Below are positions 33,166 to 45,041 of a stretch of 64,000 nt of DNA, in pieces. This DNA is from Cordilura impudica. Lineage: Eukaryota > Arthropoda > Insecta > Diptera > Scathophagidae. Position 1 is the stretch's first letter. Every line of letters begins with the position of its first letter. A model generated the notes under the pieces. That model was not told the DNA's origin, searched no databases, and saw only the letters and a program-made list of their open reading frames with translations. Location: positions 236,455,530 to 236,519,529 of the forward strand of contig OY821520.1 in assembly GCA_963682025.1 (NCBI GenBank), in the 5' to 3' direction. A program made the position numbers and the translations under genes.

Positions 33166-33936
33166 ACAAGTAAGAAAATTATAGGAGGTCTAGACCTATA
33201 CCACGCGTTTAGAGACCCAATCTCTTAGGCCCAACTAATTGGATATATAAAATAAGCATAAACTTAATTTGAGTGACATTGTTATTAATTTTTTTCCTTT
33301 CAATATGAAAAAGTTCATATCGGATTCTATAGTTATATGGGGACTAGGTTGAAAAATGGACCGATCCTGGCCATATTTGGTAAGGTCACTTATTTTAAGC
33401 AAAAACATATACAAACCAAATTTGAGCAAAATCTGTGCAATATTTTTGTTTTTTGATAGATTTAAATGAATATCGGGAAGCAGCTTTACATGGGGGCTAT
33501 GACTAAGAATTGTCCTATAGGGTTTATTTTTGGATTACTGATTAATGGGTGTAATAAACACACATAAACCCAATTTGACCGAGATCTATATGATAATTTG
33601 GATCATATGGCAATTTAAGTCGATTCCGTAGGTGTCATTTGTATGGGGACTATGTCTGAATATGCACCGATTATCGCCTATTTCAATAGCGTTCATGCTA
33701 TGGCTGATAGAGGCTTATATACCAAATTTCATCAAAATATGTTCACATTTGCGACCTGTAGTTTGATTACAAGGTTTACATGGACACACAGACGGACGGA
33801 CGGACACGCTAAATCGACTCAGAAAGTGATTCTGAGTTCATCGGTATAATAAAAGGTGGGTCTAGGTCAAATATTTTTTGGTAGTTACAAACATCAGGAC
33901 AAAGTCATACCCTAACCATATAGTGGTATAGGGTAT
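33166..33936 (+). mobile_element. DINE-like element, family A, copy 3
   Basis: ACAAGTAAGAAAATTATAG start, palindrome partly lost, and GGTATAGGGTAT end. Short ACAGACGGACGGACGG tract near 33788. More diverged than copies 1, 2 and 6. Confidence 0.8.
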
Positions 33937-33952
33937 AAATAGAAATGGATCT

Positions 33953-34034
33953 TTAAACAAAAGATAATACATCAAGTGTAACTAATCTTTACCTCTACCT
34001 TGTTAACAAGAAATTGAGATTATCTTTTGTTTAA
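33953..34034. repeat. Perfect 16-bp inverted repeat
   Basis: TTAAACAAAAGATAAT (33953-33968) and ATTATCTTTTGTTTAA (34019-34034) are exact complements around a 50-base loop, in the short gap between family A copies 3 and 4. Confidence 0.8.
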
Positions 34035-34389
34035 TGATTTCCATGGAAAAAGATTAGAAACAACCTACTTGCAAATTACAAACTCAAAAGCCGAAAAAGA
34101 TTACAATAGCATAACAACATCTACTCGTACATATGTACATATGTATGTAAGAGCAGATGGTATCATGTCACTTACAAATTTTTATATAAAAATCTTAAAA
34201 TTAAACTATAGCACTTTAAACAAGTAAGAAAATTATAGTCGGTCTAGAACGACTATACGATACCCTATACCATGCGTTTAGGTCCAACTAATTAGATACA
34301 GAAAATAAGCATAAACCAAATTTGAGTGGCATCGTTATTAATTTTTTTGGCTGCAGATATGAAAAAGTTCATATCGGGTGCCATATATA

Positions 34390-35666
34390 AAGGGTGATTT
34401 TTTAGCTAATATCTTTTTGGTAACACTGGTTTAAACAGCTGACGCACGTTTCGTGTTTTGTTTCATTGTCAAACATCTTCAGTTTGGTCTATAATTTAAC
34501 CATGAATCGTCTTACAAACGAACAACGCTTGCAAGTTATTGAATTTTATTATCAAAATGCGTGCTCTTTAAGAAAGTTCATCGCGCGCTTCTTCCATTTT
34601 ATGGTCAGTTTAATCGACCCACTGAAGCGGCTATTCGGGCTATTGTGACTAAATTTCGCACCAAATTTACATTGTTGGACATTAAACCACCAACACGCAT
34701 ACGTAGAGTGCAAACTGAAGAAAATATCGCAGCTGTATCGGCCAGTGTTAATGATGACCATCAATTATCGATTCGTCGCCGTTCGCAGCAATTGGGCCTC
34801 TGTTACTCAACAACGTGGAAAATTTTGCGGAAGGATTTAGGTATGAAGCCTTTCAAAATACAGCTGGTGCAAGAATTGAAGCCGAACGAATGGGCTCTTG
34901 GAAAGTTGGCCGAAGATCCACTTTTTTACCGAAAAATTGTGTTCAGCGACGAAGCTCATTTTTGGCTTAATGGGTACGTAAATAAGCAGAATTGTCGATT
35001 TTGGAGTGAATATCAGCCAGAAGCATTGGAAGAGCTATCAATACATTCAGAAAAAGTCACAGTTTCGTGCGTTTTATGGGCTGGTAGCATCATTGGACCG
35101 TACTTCTTCAAAGATGATGCGAATTGTAACGTAACTGTGAATGGTGAGCGCTACCGAGAGATGATATCCAATTTATTTTTGCCCAAAATGCAAGAGCTTG
35201 ACTTGCATGACATGTGGATTCAACAAGACGGTGCCACATGCCACACAGCACGCGCAACAATGGACTTATTGAGAGGCGAGTCCGTGAACATTTATATTTC
35301 ACGTTCGGGACCGGTCAATTGGCCGCCTAGATCGTGCGATTTAACGCCTTTAGACTATTTTTTGTGGGGCTATGTTAAAGCTCATGTCTATACAGACAAT
35401 CCCGCTTCAATTGACGCATCGGAAGACAACATTGAAGCATTTATTCGTGAGATACCGCCCGATATGTTGGAAAGAGTATGCCAAAATTGGACTAAGCGGA
35501 TGGACCATTTGAGGCGCAGTCACGGTCAACATTTGCACGAAATAATCTTCAAACATTAAATTATATCGACCGTACTATCGATTCAAATAAAGATTTCATG
35601 CATTTTTCTGAATTTTATGGGTTTTTTCTTGGAAAACTTTCCTATAGCTCTTAAAAAATCATCCTT
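34390..35666 (+). mobile_element. Tc1/mariner-superfamily transposon in family A copy 4
   Basis: 1277-bp element with inverted ends AAGGGTGATTTTTTAGC and (complement of the right end) AAGGATGATTTTTTAAG, flanked by TA on both sides (34388-34389 and 35667-35668). It encodes a nearly intact transposase. A polyadenylation signal (AATAAA, about 35588) follows the stop. A diverged relative lies at 50228-51465 on the other strand. Confidence 0.9.
34502..35559 (+). pseudogene. mariner-type transposase with a single frameshift
   Basis: Starts MNRLTNEQRLQVIEFYYQ (helix-turn-helix) at 34502. One frameshift near codon 24-26 (about 34575-34585) moves the reading into the frame that stays open to 35559 (332 codons). 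Catalytic residues: Asp in FSDEAHFWLNG, Asp in WIQQDGATCHTA, third Asp in PPRSCDLTPLDYFLWG; I count 36 residues between the second and third, unlike classical mariner (34). The C-terminal 300 residues carry no other lesion, so the element is young. Confidence 0.85.
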
Positions 35667-36213
35667 TATATGGGGACTAGGTCGAAAAATGGACTGACCC
35701 TAACCATACATACTTGGCAAAGTCACTAATATTTTGAAAAATATACACATAGATTTAAGTGAAGATCGGGCAGCAGCTCTATATGGGTCCTATAGGGATT
35801 TTTTTGGACTACTGATTAATGGATACAATAAACACATACAAACCCACTTTGACTAAGATGAATGCGATAGTTTGGATCTTATGGCAATTAATGTCGATTT
35901 CATAGGGGTCATTTGTATGGGGACTAGGTCTGAACATGGACCGAATTTCACCAATTTCAATAGCGTTCATCATATGGCCGATAAAAGCTTATATACCAAA
36001 TTTTATAAAAATATATTCATATTTGCGACCTGTAGTTTGATTACAAGGTTTACATGGACACACAGACGGACGGACAGACATCGCTAAATCAACTCAGAAA
36101 GTGATTCTGAGTCGATCGATATAATAAAAGATGGGTCTAGGTCAAATATTTTTGGTAGTTACAAACAGCAGCACAAAGTCATTATACCCAAACCACATAG
36201 TAGTATAGGGTAT

Positions 36214-36531
36214 AAAAAGGAAATAACTTAAATTTCTTCCAATTTCTCTTGCAATGACTTAATCAGCCATTTAATGAAAATTGATACTTATGAGCAAATA
36301 AAACAATGTTTCGTTAAAAAAGTTCAAACTTTTTTTTTTTTAATAAACATAAATTGTTTTTAAATTTCTTTGAATTATAACGACACACAAAATTAATTTT
36401 AATTATGTTTACTACAATGTTGTGTATACAACGAACGACAATAAAAGGTCTGTAAGCATAGTAAATTTTATTTATTTTATAGCAAAACTAACATTTTCTA
36501 ACAAAGCCTTTAAATCTGTCTTATAAGTAAA
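36214..36531. other. Intronic AT-rich spacer
   Basis: Nothing recognised between family A copies 4 and 5. Confidence 0.4.
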
Positions 36532-37312
36532 ACAAGTCGGTCTAGACCGACTATACTGTACCCTATACCATAGTTTAGAGATCCTATCTCTTCGGTCCAA
36601 CTAATTCGATATAGAAAATAAGCATAAACCAAATTTGAGTGGCATTGTTATCAATTTTTTTGGCTGCAGATATGAAAAAGTTCATATCGGATGTTATTTT
36701 TATAGGGGGACTAGGTCGAAAAATGGGCCGATCCTGACCATATTTGGTAAAGTTACTTATATTTCGAAAAAAAAAAAAAATTAACAACCCAAATTTGAAA
36801 AAAATCGGTGCAATATTTTTGTTTTTTGATAGATTTAAGTGAAGATCGCGAAGCAGCTCTATATGGGGCCTATGACTAAGTATTGTCCTATAGGGATTTT
36901 ATTTGGACTACTGATTAATGGATATAATAAACACATACAAACCCAATTTGACTGAGATCTATATAATTTGGATCTTATGGAAATTTATGTCGATTTCATA
37001 GGGGTCATTTGTATGGGGATTAGGTCTGAACATGGACCGAATTTCCCCAATTTCAATTGCGTTCATCCTATGACCGGTAAAAGCTTATATACCAAATTTC
37101 ATCCAAATGTATTCATATTTGCGACCTGTAGTTTGATTACAAGGTTTACATGGACTCACAGGCGGACGGACGGACAGACATCGCTAAATCGACTTAGAAA
37201 GTGATTCTGAGTCGATCGGTATAATAAAAGATGGGTCTAGGTCAAATATTTTTGTTAGTTACAAACAGCAGCACAAAGTCATTATACCAAACCAGATAGT
37301 GGTATAGGGTAT
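36532..37312 (+). mobile_element. DINE-like element, family A, copy 5
   Basis: Starts ACAAGTCGGTCTAGACCGAC: the usual AAGAAAATTATA between start and palindrome is missing, so the palindrome abuts the end. Ends GGTATAGGGTAT. Short GACGGACGGACAG tract near 37165. Confidence 0.8.
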
Positions 37313-38270
37313 AATGAGTTTTTAAAAGTGTGTAATTTTTTTTTATTAAAGCATTTTGCATTGGTTTATAGGTAAAAGAACATTAAAAAAAGTAACAACT
37401 GCCATTTGTTGTTTAATATGACATCACTTTTTAGAATGATTTCGCCTTTTTTATTTCTTTTTTGTACATCTAATAATAAATTCTCAAGTGGTATAAAATT
37501 CGAAATGAGAGTTTCTTCAATGACAATTTCTTGTTAAGATATGAATTTTTCAGGGGAGTAACACAGGGTAAATGGATATATGTAATTTGGTATTTTTGTG
37601 GTATTTTTTTATATAAAATGCCATAATAGTTTCCAGAGATTTTAAATAAAATATATTAAAATTTAATTTTTCTTTTTTGAAATATGGAGAAAAATACGAT
37701 TATAAACTACAACTACTACAAACAAGAAAGAAAACAAAAACAAGAGTATGAAAATGGTAACAAAAATTTACAATTATTGCCGTCCCCATTGTCTGTCGCA
37801 TTACACAGTACAACATATTTCAAACTGCATAATTTTAAAACTCCACCAACAAACCTCCGCAAACAATGCATCTAATTTTTTGCCTTTGAATTGCTTTTCC
37901 ATTGGGAGGTTTGTTGGTGGCGTTCTAAACTTATGCAGTTTGAAGATGAAAGCACCGAAGATGAAGATGACACTGAAATTGGTGGACACTGAAGAAAACA
38001 TGCCCTTGAATATTATGTCTAACTCGGATGACGATGCAGACTCAGACCTTGAATAGGAACAACCTACGAAGAAAACAAGAGCATCAGATCCACAAGCGTC
38101 AACTAAAACGAGGATGGATATTGACATTAATCGAAAATGTTTTCAATTTTGTTTCCATGTATAGATAACAAATAAAAATTTCACATTTTCTGTATAAGAA
38201 TAGCTGTAATATGAAGCGGAATTTTTATTTTCATGCAAAATAAAGTTTATAAAAAAAAAAAAAAACAGCA
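37313..38270. other. Intronic DNA with a long imperfect hairpin
   Basis: Mostly featureless, but 37821-37858 and 37905-37942 form an imperfect ~38-bp inverted repeat (CTCCACCAACAAACCTCC with GGAGGTTTGTTGGTGG at the core). A 102-codon frame across it (37748-38056) ends in an acidic stretch (SDDDADSDLE) but shows no known domain; I do not call it a gene. Confidence 0.4.
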
Positions 38271-38280
38271 TATTTGTGGA

Positions 38281-38760
38281 TATGTAATCCAGTTATTTAA
38301 CAAAAAAGGTGAAAATGGGCATTTTTTGCGATTTTAAGGCACTGGATGCACTTTTTCGGGTAGGTTTGTTCCGCTTTTTTTCTCCTATTCAATATCTACA
38401 ACATTGTTTCAGACCCAAAAGATATATTCCAGTTATTTAGCAAAAAAGGTGAAAATGGGGGGAAAAAATGGGGGGAAGGGCATTTTTGCGATTTTTAAGG
38501 CACTGGATGCACTTTTTCGGGTAGGTTTGTTCCGCTTTTTTTTTTACTATTCCATATGTTTTTGTTTCAGACATAAAAGATATATTCCAGTTATTTTGCA
38601 AAAAAAAAAAAAAAAAAATAATGGGGAAAAAATGGGGGAAAATGGGCATTTTTGCGATTTTTAAAGCACTGGATGCACTTTTTGGGTAGGTTTGTTGCGC
38701 TTTGTTTTTCTCCTATTCAATATCTACAACTTTGTTTCAGACACAAAAGAGATATTCCGT
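38281..38760 (+). repeat. Tandem repeat, about 3 units of 140-165 bp
   Basis: Units restart at CCAGTTATTT (38289, 38429, 38587) and share GGCACTGGATGCACTTTTTCGG, GGTAGGTTTGTTCCGC and TGTTTCAGACNCAAAAGA (read with gaps). The GGTGAAAATGGG part varies in length. Frames across it are repeat artefacts. Confidence 0.8.
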
Positions 38761-39246
38761 TCGATTACCGAGTTATAACTGTGTTAAAATATACAAAAAG
38801 TGATAAAAATCCACCTTGAACAAAAAAAATTCGTATGGCCATTAAATTATAATGGCAGCCAACTTGACAAACGAACGATGCAGAAGTTCTTATTTTTGGG
38901 GCTACTTTCAGGTGCAATTGTAAGAATTTAGTACCAAAATCATGTGTTGTATTGTGTTATATTTATACATATTTTGCTTACACTCTTATATTCATTGCGG
39001 AGTTTCTCGTATTTTCATTTTTCAACTCTAGTCTTTTTCTAATGTAGCCATATTTTTACAAAAAATATTTTAAAAGAATCGTCAGTCTTGCTGAGTCAAT
39101 CGCCGTGTTAAGTCGTTTTTCTAGTTGTGTGCACATAATGCAATAAACCGGTTATCACGTTAACATACTCTCAAAACAAAACTTCTCTTTATAAAAAAAA
39201 AAATACTTTTTTTCTGAAAGTATAAAAGACTCCATCTTTTCAAGGG

Positions 39247-40285
39247 TTGAGCCATCCGAAAATGAATGGTTCTTATCCCCTGAACCATTATCGGTTCAAG
39301 GAACTCGGTTCCAACGAAGACTTATCGCGAAGCAAACGCTTTCGCGACTATGAATTCATTTCTCTCCCAGAAATAAGACAGTGCGACGATTATATTCCTC
39401 GTTATCTTGTCATATCAACCAATATAAATAAGGAACTAACATCAAAACCAATTTCAGCATATAATGTTTTTCAAATAGAAAAGGGTTTAAATTTTATCTC
39501 AAAAGAATACACTGACGTAGTTGAACTCAAATCAGGCGATCTCCTTATAAAAACCAAAATCCTAAAGGCTACCGAAAAAATTAGAAAAGCAAATTATATT
39601 GACACAATCCAAGTTTCAATTACTTACCATAAATCCCTTAATTATGTACAAGGCAAAATGTTCCCACAAAAAATTATATATTTGTCGGAAGATGAATTAA
39701 TTGAAGGCCTAAAAGATCAAAAAGTTGTCGAAATCAGAAAAATAATGAAAAAAGAAGATGATAAGCTCGTACCAACAGGAGCAGCAGTTATAACTTTTGA
39801 TCTGATAAGACGTCCTGAAAATACCTTAAGCTTGGCTGGGAAAGAGTTAAAATTAATGAATACATCCCAAACCCTATGAGATGCAAAACTGCCAAAAGTT
39901 AGGACACACGAAAAATCGTTTAAAAAATCCATAACTAAGCAGAGAATGTGGAGAAATAACACCACATAACCCTTGCAACAAGAAGTTTTGCGTAAATTGT
40001 AGTGTCGAAACTCATGCCTCATATGAATCTACATGTCCATCTTTTCTAAAGCACAAGGATGTTTTAAAGATTAAAATAGACAAAAGATGTACTATCAGGG
40101 AAGCCTGGAAAACTTACAACTTAAATCCAGAATCACATTAAATATTCATAAAAAACAACCCTAAACCTACATTTGCAAACATGACCAAAAGTACAAAAAA
40201 TGTAACATTCGAAAAAGAAAAACAACAGTTAAAAATGAAAAAAAAAACGATTGAAATTAACAACAAAACTATTTTAAATCAAGAA
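39247..40285 (+). pseudogene. LINE-1 (host LINE) ORF1, broken
   Basis: Gag-like ORF1 of a non-LTR retrotransposon. 210 codons are open (39247-39879) with an I/LOA-like RNA-binding region (LKSGDLLIKTKILKATEKI, LVPTGAAVITFDLIRRP). After a stop and frameshift come zinc-knuckle pieces: CQKLGHTKNR, CGEITPHNPC and CVNCSVETHASYESTCP. A Lys-rich tail follows from 40181 (MTKSTKNVTFEKEKQQ) and is cut at 40285 by a second LINE, then continues at 42428. ORF1 proteins package the element RNA. Confidence 0.75.
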
Positions 40286-42330
40286 GACGGTGGTTACACG
40301 AAAAATGGCCAAGAAAGGGCAGAGTTGTTATTAAAGACACACTTTCCAGGAAGTGTGGCAGTAGACAACGAACTGCCAAGTAACAATCCAAGAAACGCTA
40401 GTCGGGAAAATAGACAAATAGCAAACGAAATTTGTTCAAGGGCAAGACAAGAATGTGCTTTAGGCACCTTTCAACCCTACAAGTCCCCTGGAACGGATGG
40501 TATTTTTCCTGCCTTATTACAAAAGGGCTTAAAGGGAATTTTACCATTCTTAATGAATATCGGGCGGAGTAGCTTGGCCTTAGGGTACATACCAGAGGCA
40601 TGGAGGAGGGCAAAAGTGGTGTTCATACCCAAAGTGGGGAAAAAAGACACTGCACATCCAAAATCCTTCAGACCAATAAGCCTAACATCTTTCATGTTAA
40701 AGACACTTGAAAAAGCAGTGGACAACTATTTAAGATGTGGGATATTACAACAGATGCCTTTGCACCCAAACCAGCATGCGTATAGAGCGGGCAAATCAAC
40801 AGAGACCGCTCTTACCAAACTAGTGGGCACTATTCAAAAATCACTAGATGAGAAGGAAATAGCAGTTTGTGCCTTCCTAGATATAGAAGGAGCCTTTGAT
40901 AATACTTCACATGATGTAATAGAAAGGGCATTAAACCGAAAAGGAGTACACTCAGTGATAACAAGATGGATGGTAAAAGTTCTCAACACAAGATCAGCAG
41001 AAACACTAGCAGAAGGGGAAACCTTAGCCGTCAACACAACCAGAGGATGTCCACAGGGAGGGGTTCGTTCGCCTCTAATGTGGAGTCTGGTTGTGGACGA
41101 ACTACTAGTGGAACTGTCAGAAGCAGGTATAGAATGTCAAGGCTATGCGGACGATATAGTCATAATAGCAAGAGGCAAATTCGAGGAAACCCTCTGTGAC
41201 ATTGTCCAAAGAGGGCTGAGAATTATCAATCAATGGTGTAGGGCAACAGGACTGAACATCAATCCGACAAAGACCACTATTGTACCATTTACCAGGAAAA
41301 GAAAACTTCCAAAATGGAAGGCAATTCAAATTCTGGGAGAAGTCATCGAACCAAGGACAGAAGTGAAATACCTAGGCATAATACTAGACAGCAAGTTAAC
41401 ATGGAAGGCACACGTCAACCATATTACACAGAAAGCCAAGCGTGCTACAATGATATGTAGAAGGGTAGCGGGTAGAACCTGGGGATGTAAACCCAGCATC
41501 CTACACTGGATGTACTCCATGATGGTCCGTCCAATCGTGACCTATGGAGCTATTGCGTGGGCCAAAAGGACGGAGCTAAAATCAACTCAAATGGAGTTAA
41601 GTAGAATACAAAGACTAGCGTGTATTGGAATAACGGGTGCAATGATGACGTGCCCAACGGCATCACTTGAAGTACTCTTGGATCAGAGCCCACTGCATAT
41701 AGTGGTGCAAAAGAAAGCCCTGGCAACGGCAATCACGATAAGTTAGTATGGGACTGTCTGCAAAGACTGAATGAGCTAGGCAGACACAATAAGGTCAGCC
41801 TCTGTTGGGTCCCAGGACATATTGGGATTCGGGGAAATGAGCAAGCGGATGAGCTTGCCAGAAAGGGAGCTACCACAAAGCTAATGGGGCCGGAACCGTT
41901 TTGTGGAATAGGAAAAGGAGTATGGGAAGGCGTACTCAAAGAATGTGAGAATCATATCAGACAGGAGCTTTTCTCGAGCCACTTGGGCTTAAGGCAATCA
42001 AAACTACTGCGAGGTAACTACAACGGTAAGAGATTTGAGTCATGTATCGGACTATCGAAGAACGGACTGAGAATATTAACCGGGATTCTAACCGGTCACT
42101 GTAGGCTCAGGGAGCATCTGAGCAGGTTAGGAATTGAAGCGAACCCATGTGCAGATTTTGCGATGAGAAGGCAGAATCAGCGGAGCACATACTGGGGGAT
42201 TGTGGAGCTTTAATGCATAAGAGGAAAAAGTACCTGGGTTCTTTCCAAATACCAGGGAGCGAAGTACAATCACTGGAACCAACCCACATCCTCGAATTTC
42301 TGAGGGCTTCAGGATTGGGTGAGATTTTAT
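40286..42330 (+). pseudogene. LINE ORF2: reverse transcriptase, RNase H, CCHC tail
   Basis: Open to 41746: PGTDGIFPALLQKG, FRPISLTSFMLKTLEKAV, AFLDIEGAFDNTSHDVI (first catalytic Asp), GCPQGGVRSPLMW and the YADD active site (GYADDIVIIA). After 41746 the frame breaks and part of RNase H is missing; CWVPGHIGIRGNEQADELAR follows. After another frameshift comes CRFCDEKAESAEHILGDC, the Cys/His motif near the LINE 3' end. Would make DNA from element RNA at a nicked target; inactive here because of 5' truncation and lesions. Confidence 0.9.
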
Positions 42331-42412
42331 AGGAACAACTATTAGCAGAGGGCAGTACAATAGATCATTTGGTCGCAGTACTTTCGTCACCTCTTTTATA
42401 CAATACAATACA
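40286..42412 (+). mobile_element. 5'-truncated LOA/I-like LINE nested in another LINE
   Basis: Starts abruptly inside the reverse-transcriptase region (no endonuclease) and ends in a TACAATACAATACAA tail. It is flanked by a perfect 15-bp duplication ATTTTAAATCAAGAA (40271-40285 and 42413-42427). The insertion happened to keep the host ORF1 frame, so one long open frame from 40181 is a chance fusion of two elements. Confidence 0.9.
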
Positions 42413-42427
42413 ATTTTAAATCAAGAA

Positions 42428-42720
42428 ACCGTAAAACAAAAAACTCAAAAAGAAATAATACAACATACAAGAACAACAGACAAACCGGAAGGAACAAAAT
42501 CAAATTCAACAACAAAAAAACAGACAATATTAAATATTAAAAAACAGACAATACAAATCACTCTACAATGGAAATTGACAGCGAAACAGAAATTAATCTA
42601 TCAACACCAAAAAGAATATCACAAACCTTTGATACACAATCCCCTGGAAATTACCTATCCCCATACTCTAAAGCAATTTTTTATGACATTAAAAGCCAAA
42701 TGGGAAAAGAAAAACCAAAC
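42428..42720 (+). pseudogene. Continuation of the host LINE after the nested insertion
   Basis: Resumes the Lys/Gln/Thr-rich tail of ORF1 (TVKQKTQKEIIQHTRTTDKP). A possible ORF2 start, MEIDSETEINLSTPKRISQT, begins at 42568. It stops where the 176-bp tandem repeat begins, so most of ORF2 is missing. Confidence 0.6.
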
Positions 42721-42721
42721 A

Positions 42722-43490
42722 GGCTTTCACCTGATATATGACAACCCTTATTCAGGTCGGCTCGAAATAACCGTTTTGGCCCCTTGAAAATAATTCTTAT
42801 GGGAAAAATCTGCTTTTTTTATTTTGATCCTTTGTAACTTTTTTCCTGAGAAACAATTGGATATAGGCAGTATGCCATTGTAATCTACTCCCATGGGGCT
42901 TTCACCTGATATATGACAACCCTTATTCAGGTCGGCTCGAAATAACCGTTTTGGCCCCTTGAAAATAATTCTTATGGGAAAAATCTGTTTTTTTTTATTT
43001 TGATCCTTTGTAACTTTTTTTTCCTGAGAAACAATTGAATATAGGCAGTATGCCATTGTAATCTACTCCCATGGGGCGTTAACCTGATATATGACAACCC
43101 TTATTCAGATCGGCTCGAAATAACCGTTTTTGGCCCCTTGAAAATAATTCTTATGGGAAAAATTTGCTTTTTTTATTTTGATCCTTTGTAACTTTTTTCC
43201 TGAGAAACAATTGAATATGGGCGGTATGCTATTAGATTCTACTCCCATGGGGCTCTCACCTGATATATGACAACCCTTATTCAGGTCGGCCCGAAATAAC
43301 CGTTTTGGCCCCTTAAAATAATTCTTATGGGAAAAATCTGCATTTTTTTATTTTGATCTTTTGTAACTTTTTTCCTGAGAAACAATTGAAAATAGGCAGT
43401 ATGCCATTAGATTCTACTCCCGTGGGGCTTTCACCTGATATAACAACCCTCATTCAGGTCAGCTAGAAATAACCGTTTTGGTTACTTTAG
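42722..43490 (+). repeat. 176-bp satellite-like tandem array, about 4.3 units
   Basis: Units restart at GCTTTCACCTGATATATGAC (42722, 42899; then variants near 43077, 43254, 43428), period 176-179 bp. Conserved blocks: AACCCTTATTCAGGTCGG, AATAACCGTTTTGGCCCCTT, TTTTTTCCTGAGAAACAATT. The first unit joins the host LINE without a gap, so the repeat may derive from or have truncated it. A lone inverted monomer is at 25285. Confidence 0.9.
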
Positions 43491-44217
43491 TATTATATAG
43501 TGTTATATGCGAATATGAATATATGAAATTACAAAATAATAAAACAAATATATTATTTGTCAGATACATGTTTATAGTCTAAATTTAATTATTAAAATAT
43601 TTAGATAATTGGTTTTTTACTTGAATAAAAAATTTCGTTTGCTGAAGTGAAGTACTTAACAGAAAATGTTAACATTAACATTCTCTGTTAAAATTCTTAA
43701 CAGATATTTTTTCGATATTTAACTTCACACCCTTTAATAATTATCTTCATGTTTATTTGATGGTTTAAATGGCAGTACATATGTATATGTACATATGACT
43801 TATTTTCTTTTTGATGTGTAAACATCTATACGCGCAGGGGGCTAAATTTCTATTTCACAATACAATCACAAAAACAGTGTAACATGTGAGCTCACATCCC
43901 TATAAGCCAATCGGTAGTCGAATACAAAAAAACACACTTCTAGTTAACTTTTATGAACTAACTGTAAGCTAACTACAATGTAATACAGAACTTCCCCGAA
44001 AATAGAAGCATGCATATTGTGTGCTTTCCCTAAATAGAAGCTTGCATATTTGTTGGCATTTGTTTAGTGACTTTTTCACTTGTTTTTGACATCTTCATTA
44101 CAAAAATCAGTATTCGTGCTTGGAGTTAGAAAGGTTAAAGTAAAATATTTTTTAAATTTTAATTATTAAAACTAAAATAAGTGACACAAGTAAGAGAAAT
44201 TTAAGAAGGCTATTTAA
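43491..44217. other. Intronic DNA with two dispersed repeat pieces
   Basis: 43540-43740 matches the reverse complement of 22320-22460 (Tc1-type end). 43810-43885 matches the reverse complement of the repeat near 10000-10080. No gene. Confidence 0.5.
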
Positions 44218-44640
44218 ACAAGTAAGAGTGTTAAATTCGGCTATGCCGAATCTTTGATACCCTCCACCTGGGTTCTACGTTTACATTAATATCTGGAAAT
44301 ATTTGAATATGTAAACACTTTGATAAACCTATTACTGAATTATTACAACAAATGCTCTGAATTTTCAGCATTTTATAGAGGTGTCTACATATTTTAGGTC
44401 ATAAATTGGCACAATGACTCCCGATTCATCCCATTTTAAATACTAACCTGATCCAGATAATTACAAACAATATTAAGTTTAACCAGGTAAATGGTTTATT
44501 TTGTAATTTTCTTTTTAATTTAAATTTTTTAATATAAAGGTGCATTTTATTTTTTACAATCCTTTTCAATTTTCCAAACCTATTAGTATAGGGCACATTT
44601 GTGAGTCCGCATAGATCAACTTTCAACTCTTACTTCTTTT
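44218..44640 (+). mobile_element. DINE-like element, family B-related, 5' fragment
   Basis: ACAAGTAAGAGTGTTAAATT, palindrome TTCGGCTATGCCGAA, GATACCCTCCACCTGGG: this copy shows both the ACAAGTAAGA of family A and the palindrome of family B. Body recognisable to ATAGAGGTGTCTACATATTTTA and fading by ~44640; no 3' end. Confidence 0.65.
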
Positions 44641-45041
44641 TATTGTATTAAATCTATCTTTGTGTCTTTAAATTAATTAAGATAATTAAGATGAAAATAT
44701 TTAACAAACTGTTTTTTTAGTTAATATCTGAACATTTTACTGATACAAGGCAAAACTAAAACTGCCAAAAAATTCAGTCAAAACTATTTTGAATGTATTT
44801 GTTAAATATCGCATAATTTTTTCAATTTTAAACTTTAAAGTCTTTTTAAGTCTGGTAATAATTCTATAATATGAAGGAAGTAAATATGTGGATTCTTTAA
44901 TAACAATGACAAGTATAAAACACTGTTTTGTGCATAACATTAAAATATTATAAATTTGAACATAATTAATTTTAGAAACATAATTAATTTTAGAAAAATG
45001 TTCGATTCGTTTTTCGATGATGCTGAAAACACATTAAAGAA

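Larger units (their letters stand above)
34220..36213 (+). mobile_element. DINE-like element, family A, copy 4 (interrupted)
   Basis: Family A copy split by the mariner-type element at 34390-35666. Left part 34220-34389 includes a mutated palindrome (TCGGTCTAGAACGA); right part 35667-36213 ends TAGTATAGGGTAT. Other copies show the uninterrupted site (GGATGCTATATCTATATGGG). Confidence 0.85.

Noticed and set aside
40181..41746. Single 521-aa protein
   Set aside because: The first 35 residues belong to another LINE; the 15-bp duplication shows that the frame is an accidental fusion.
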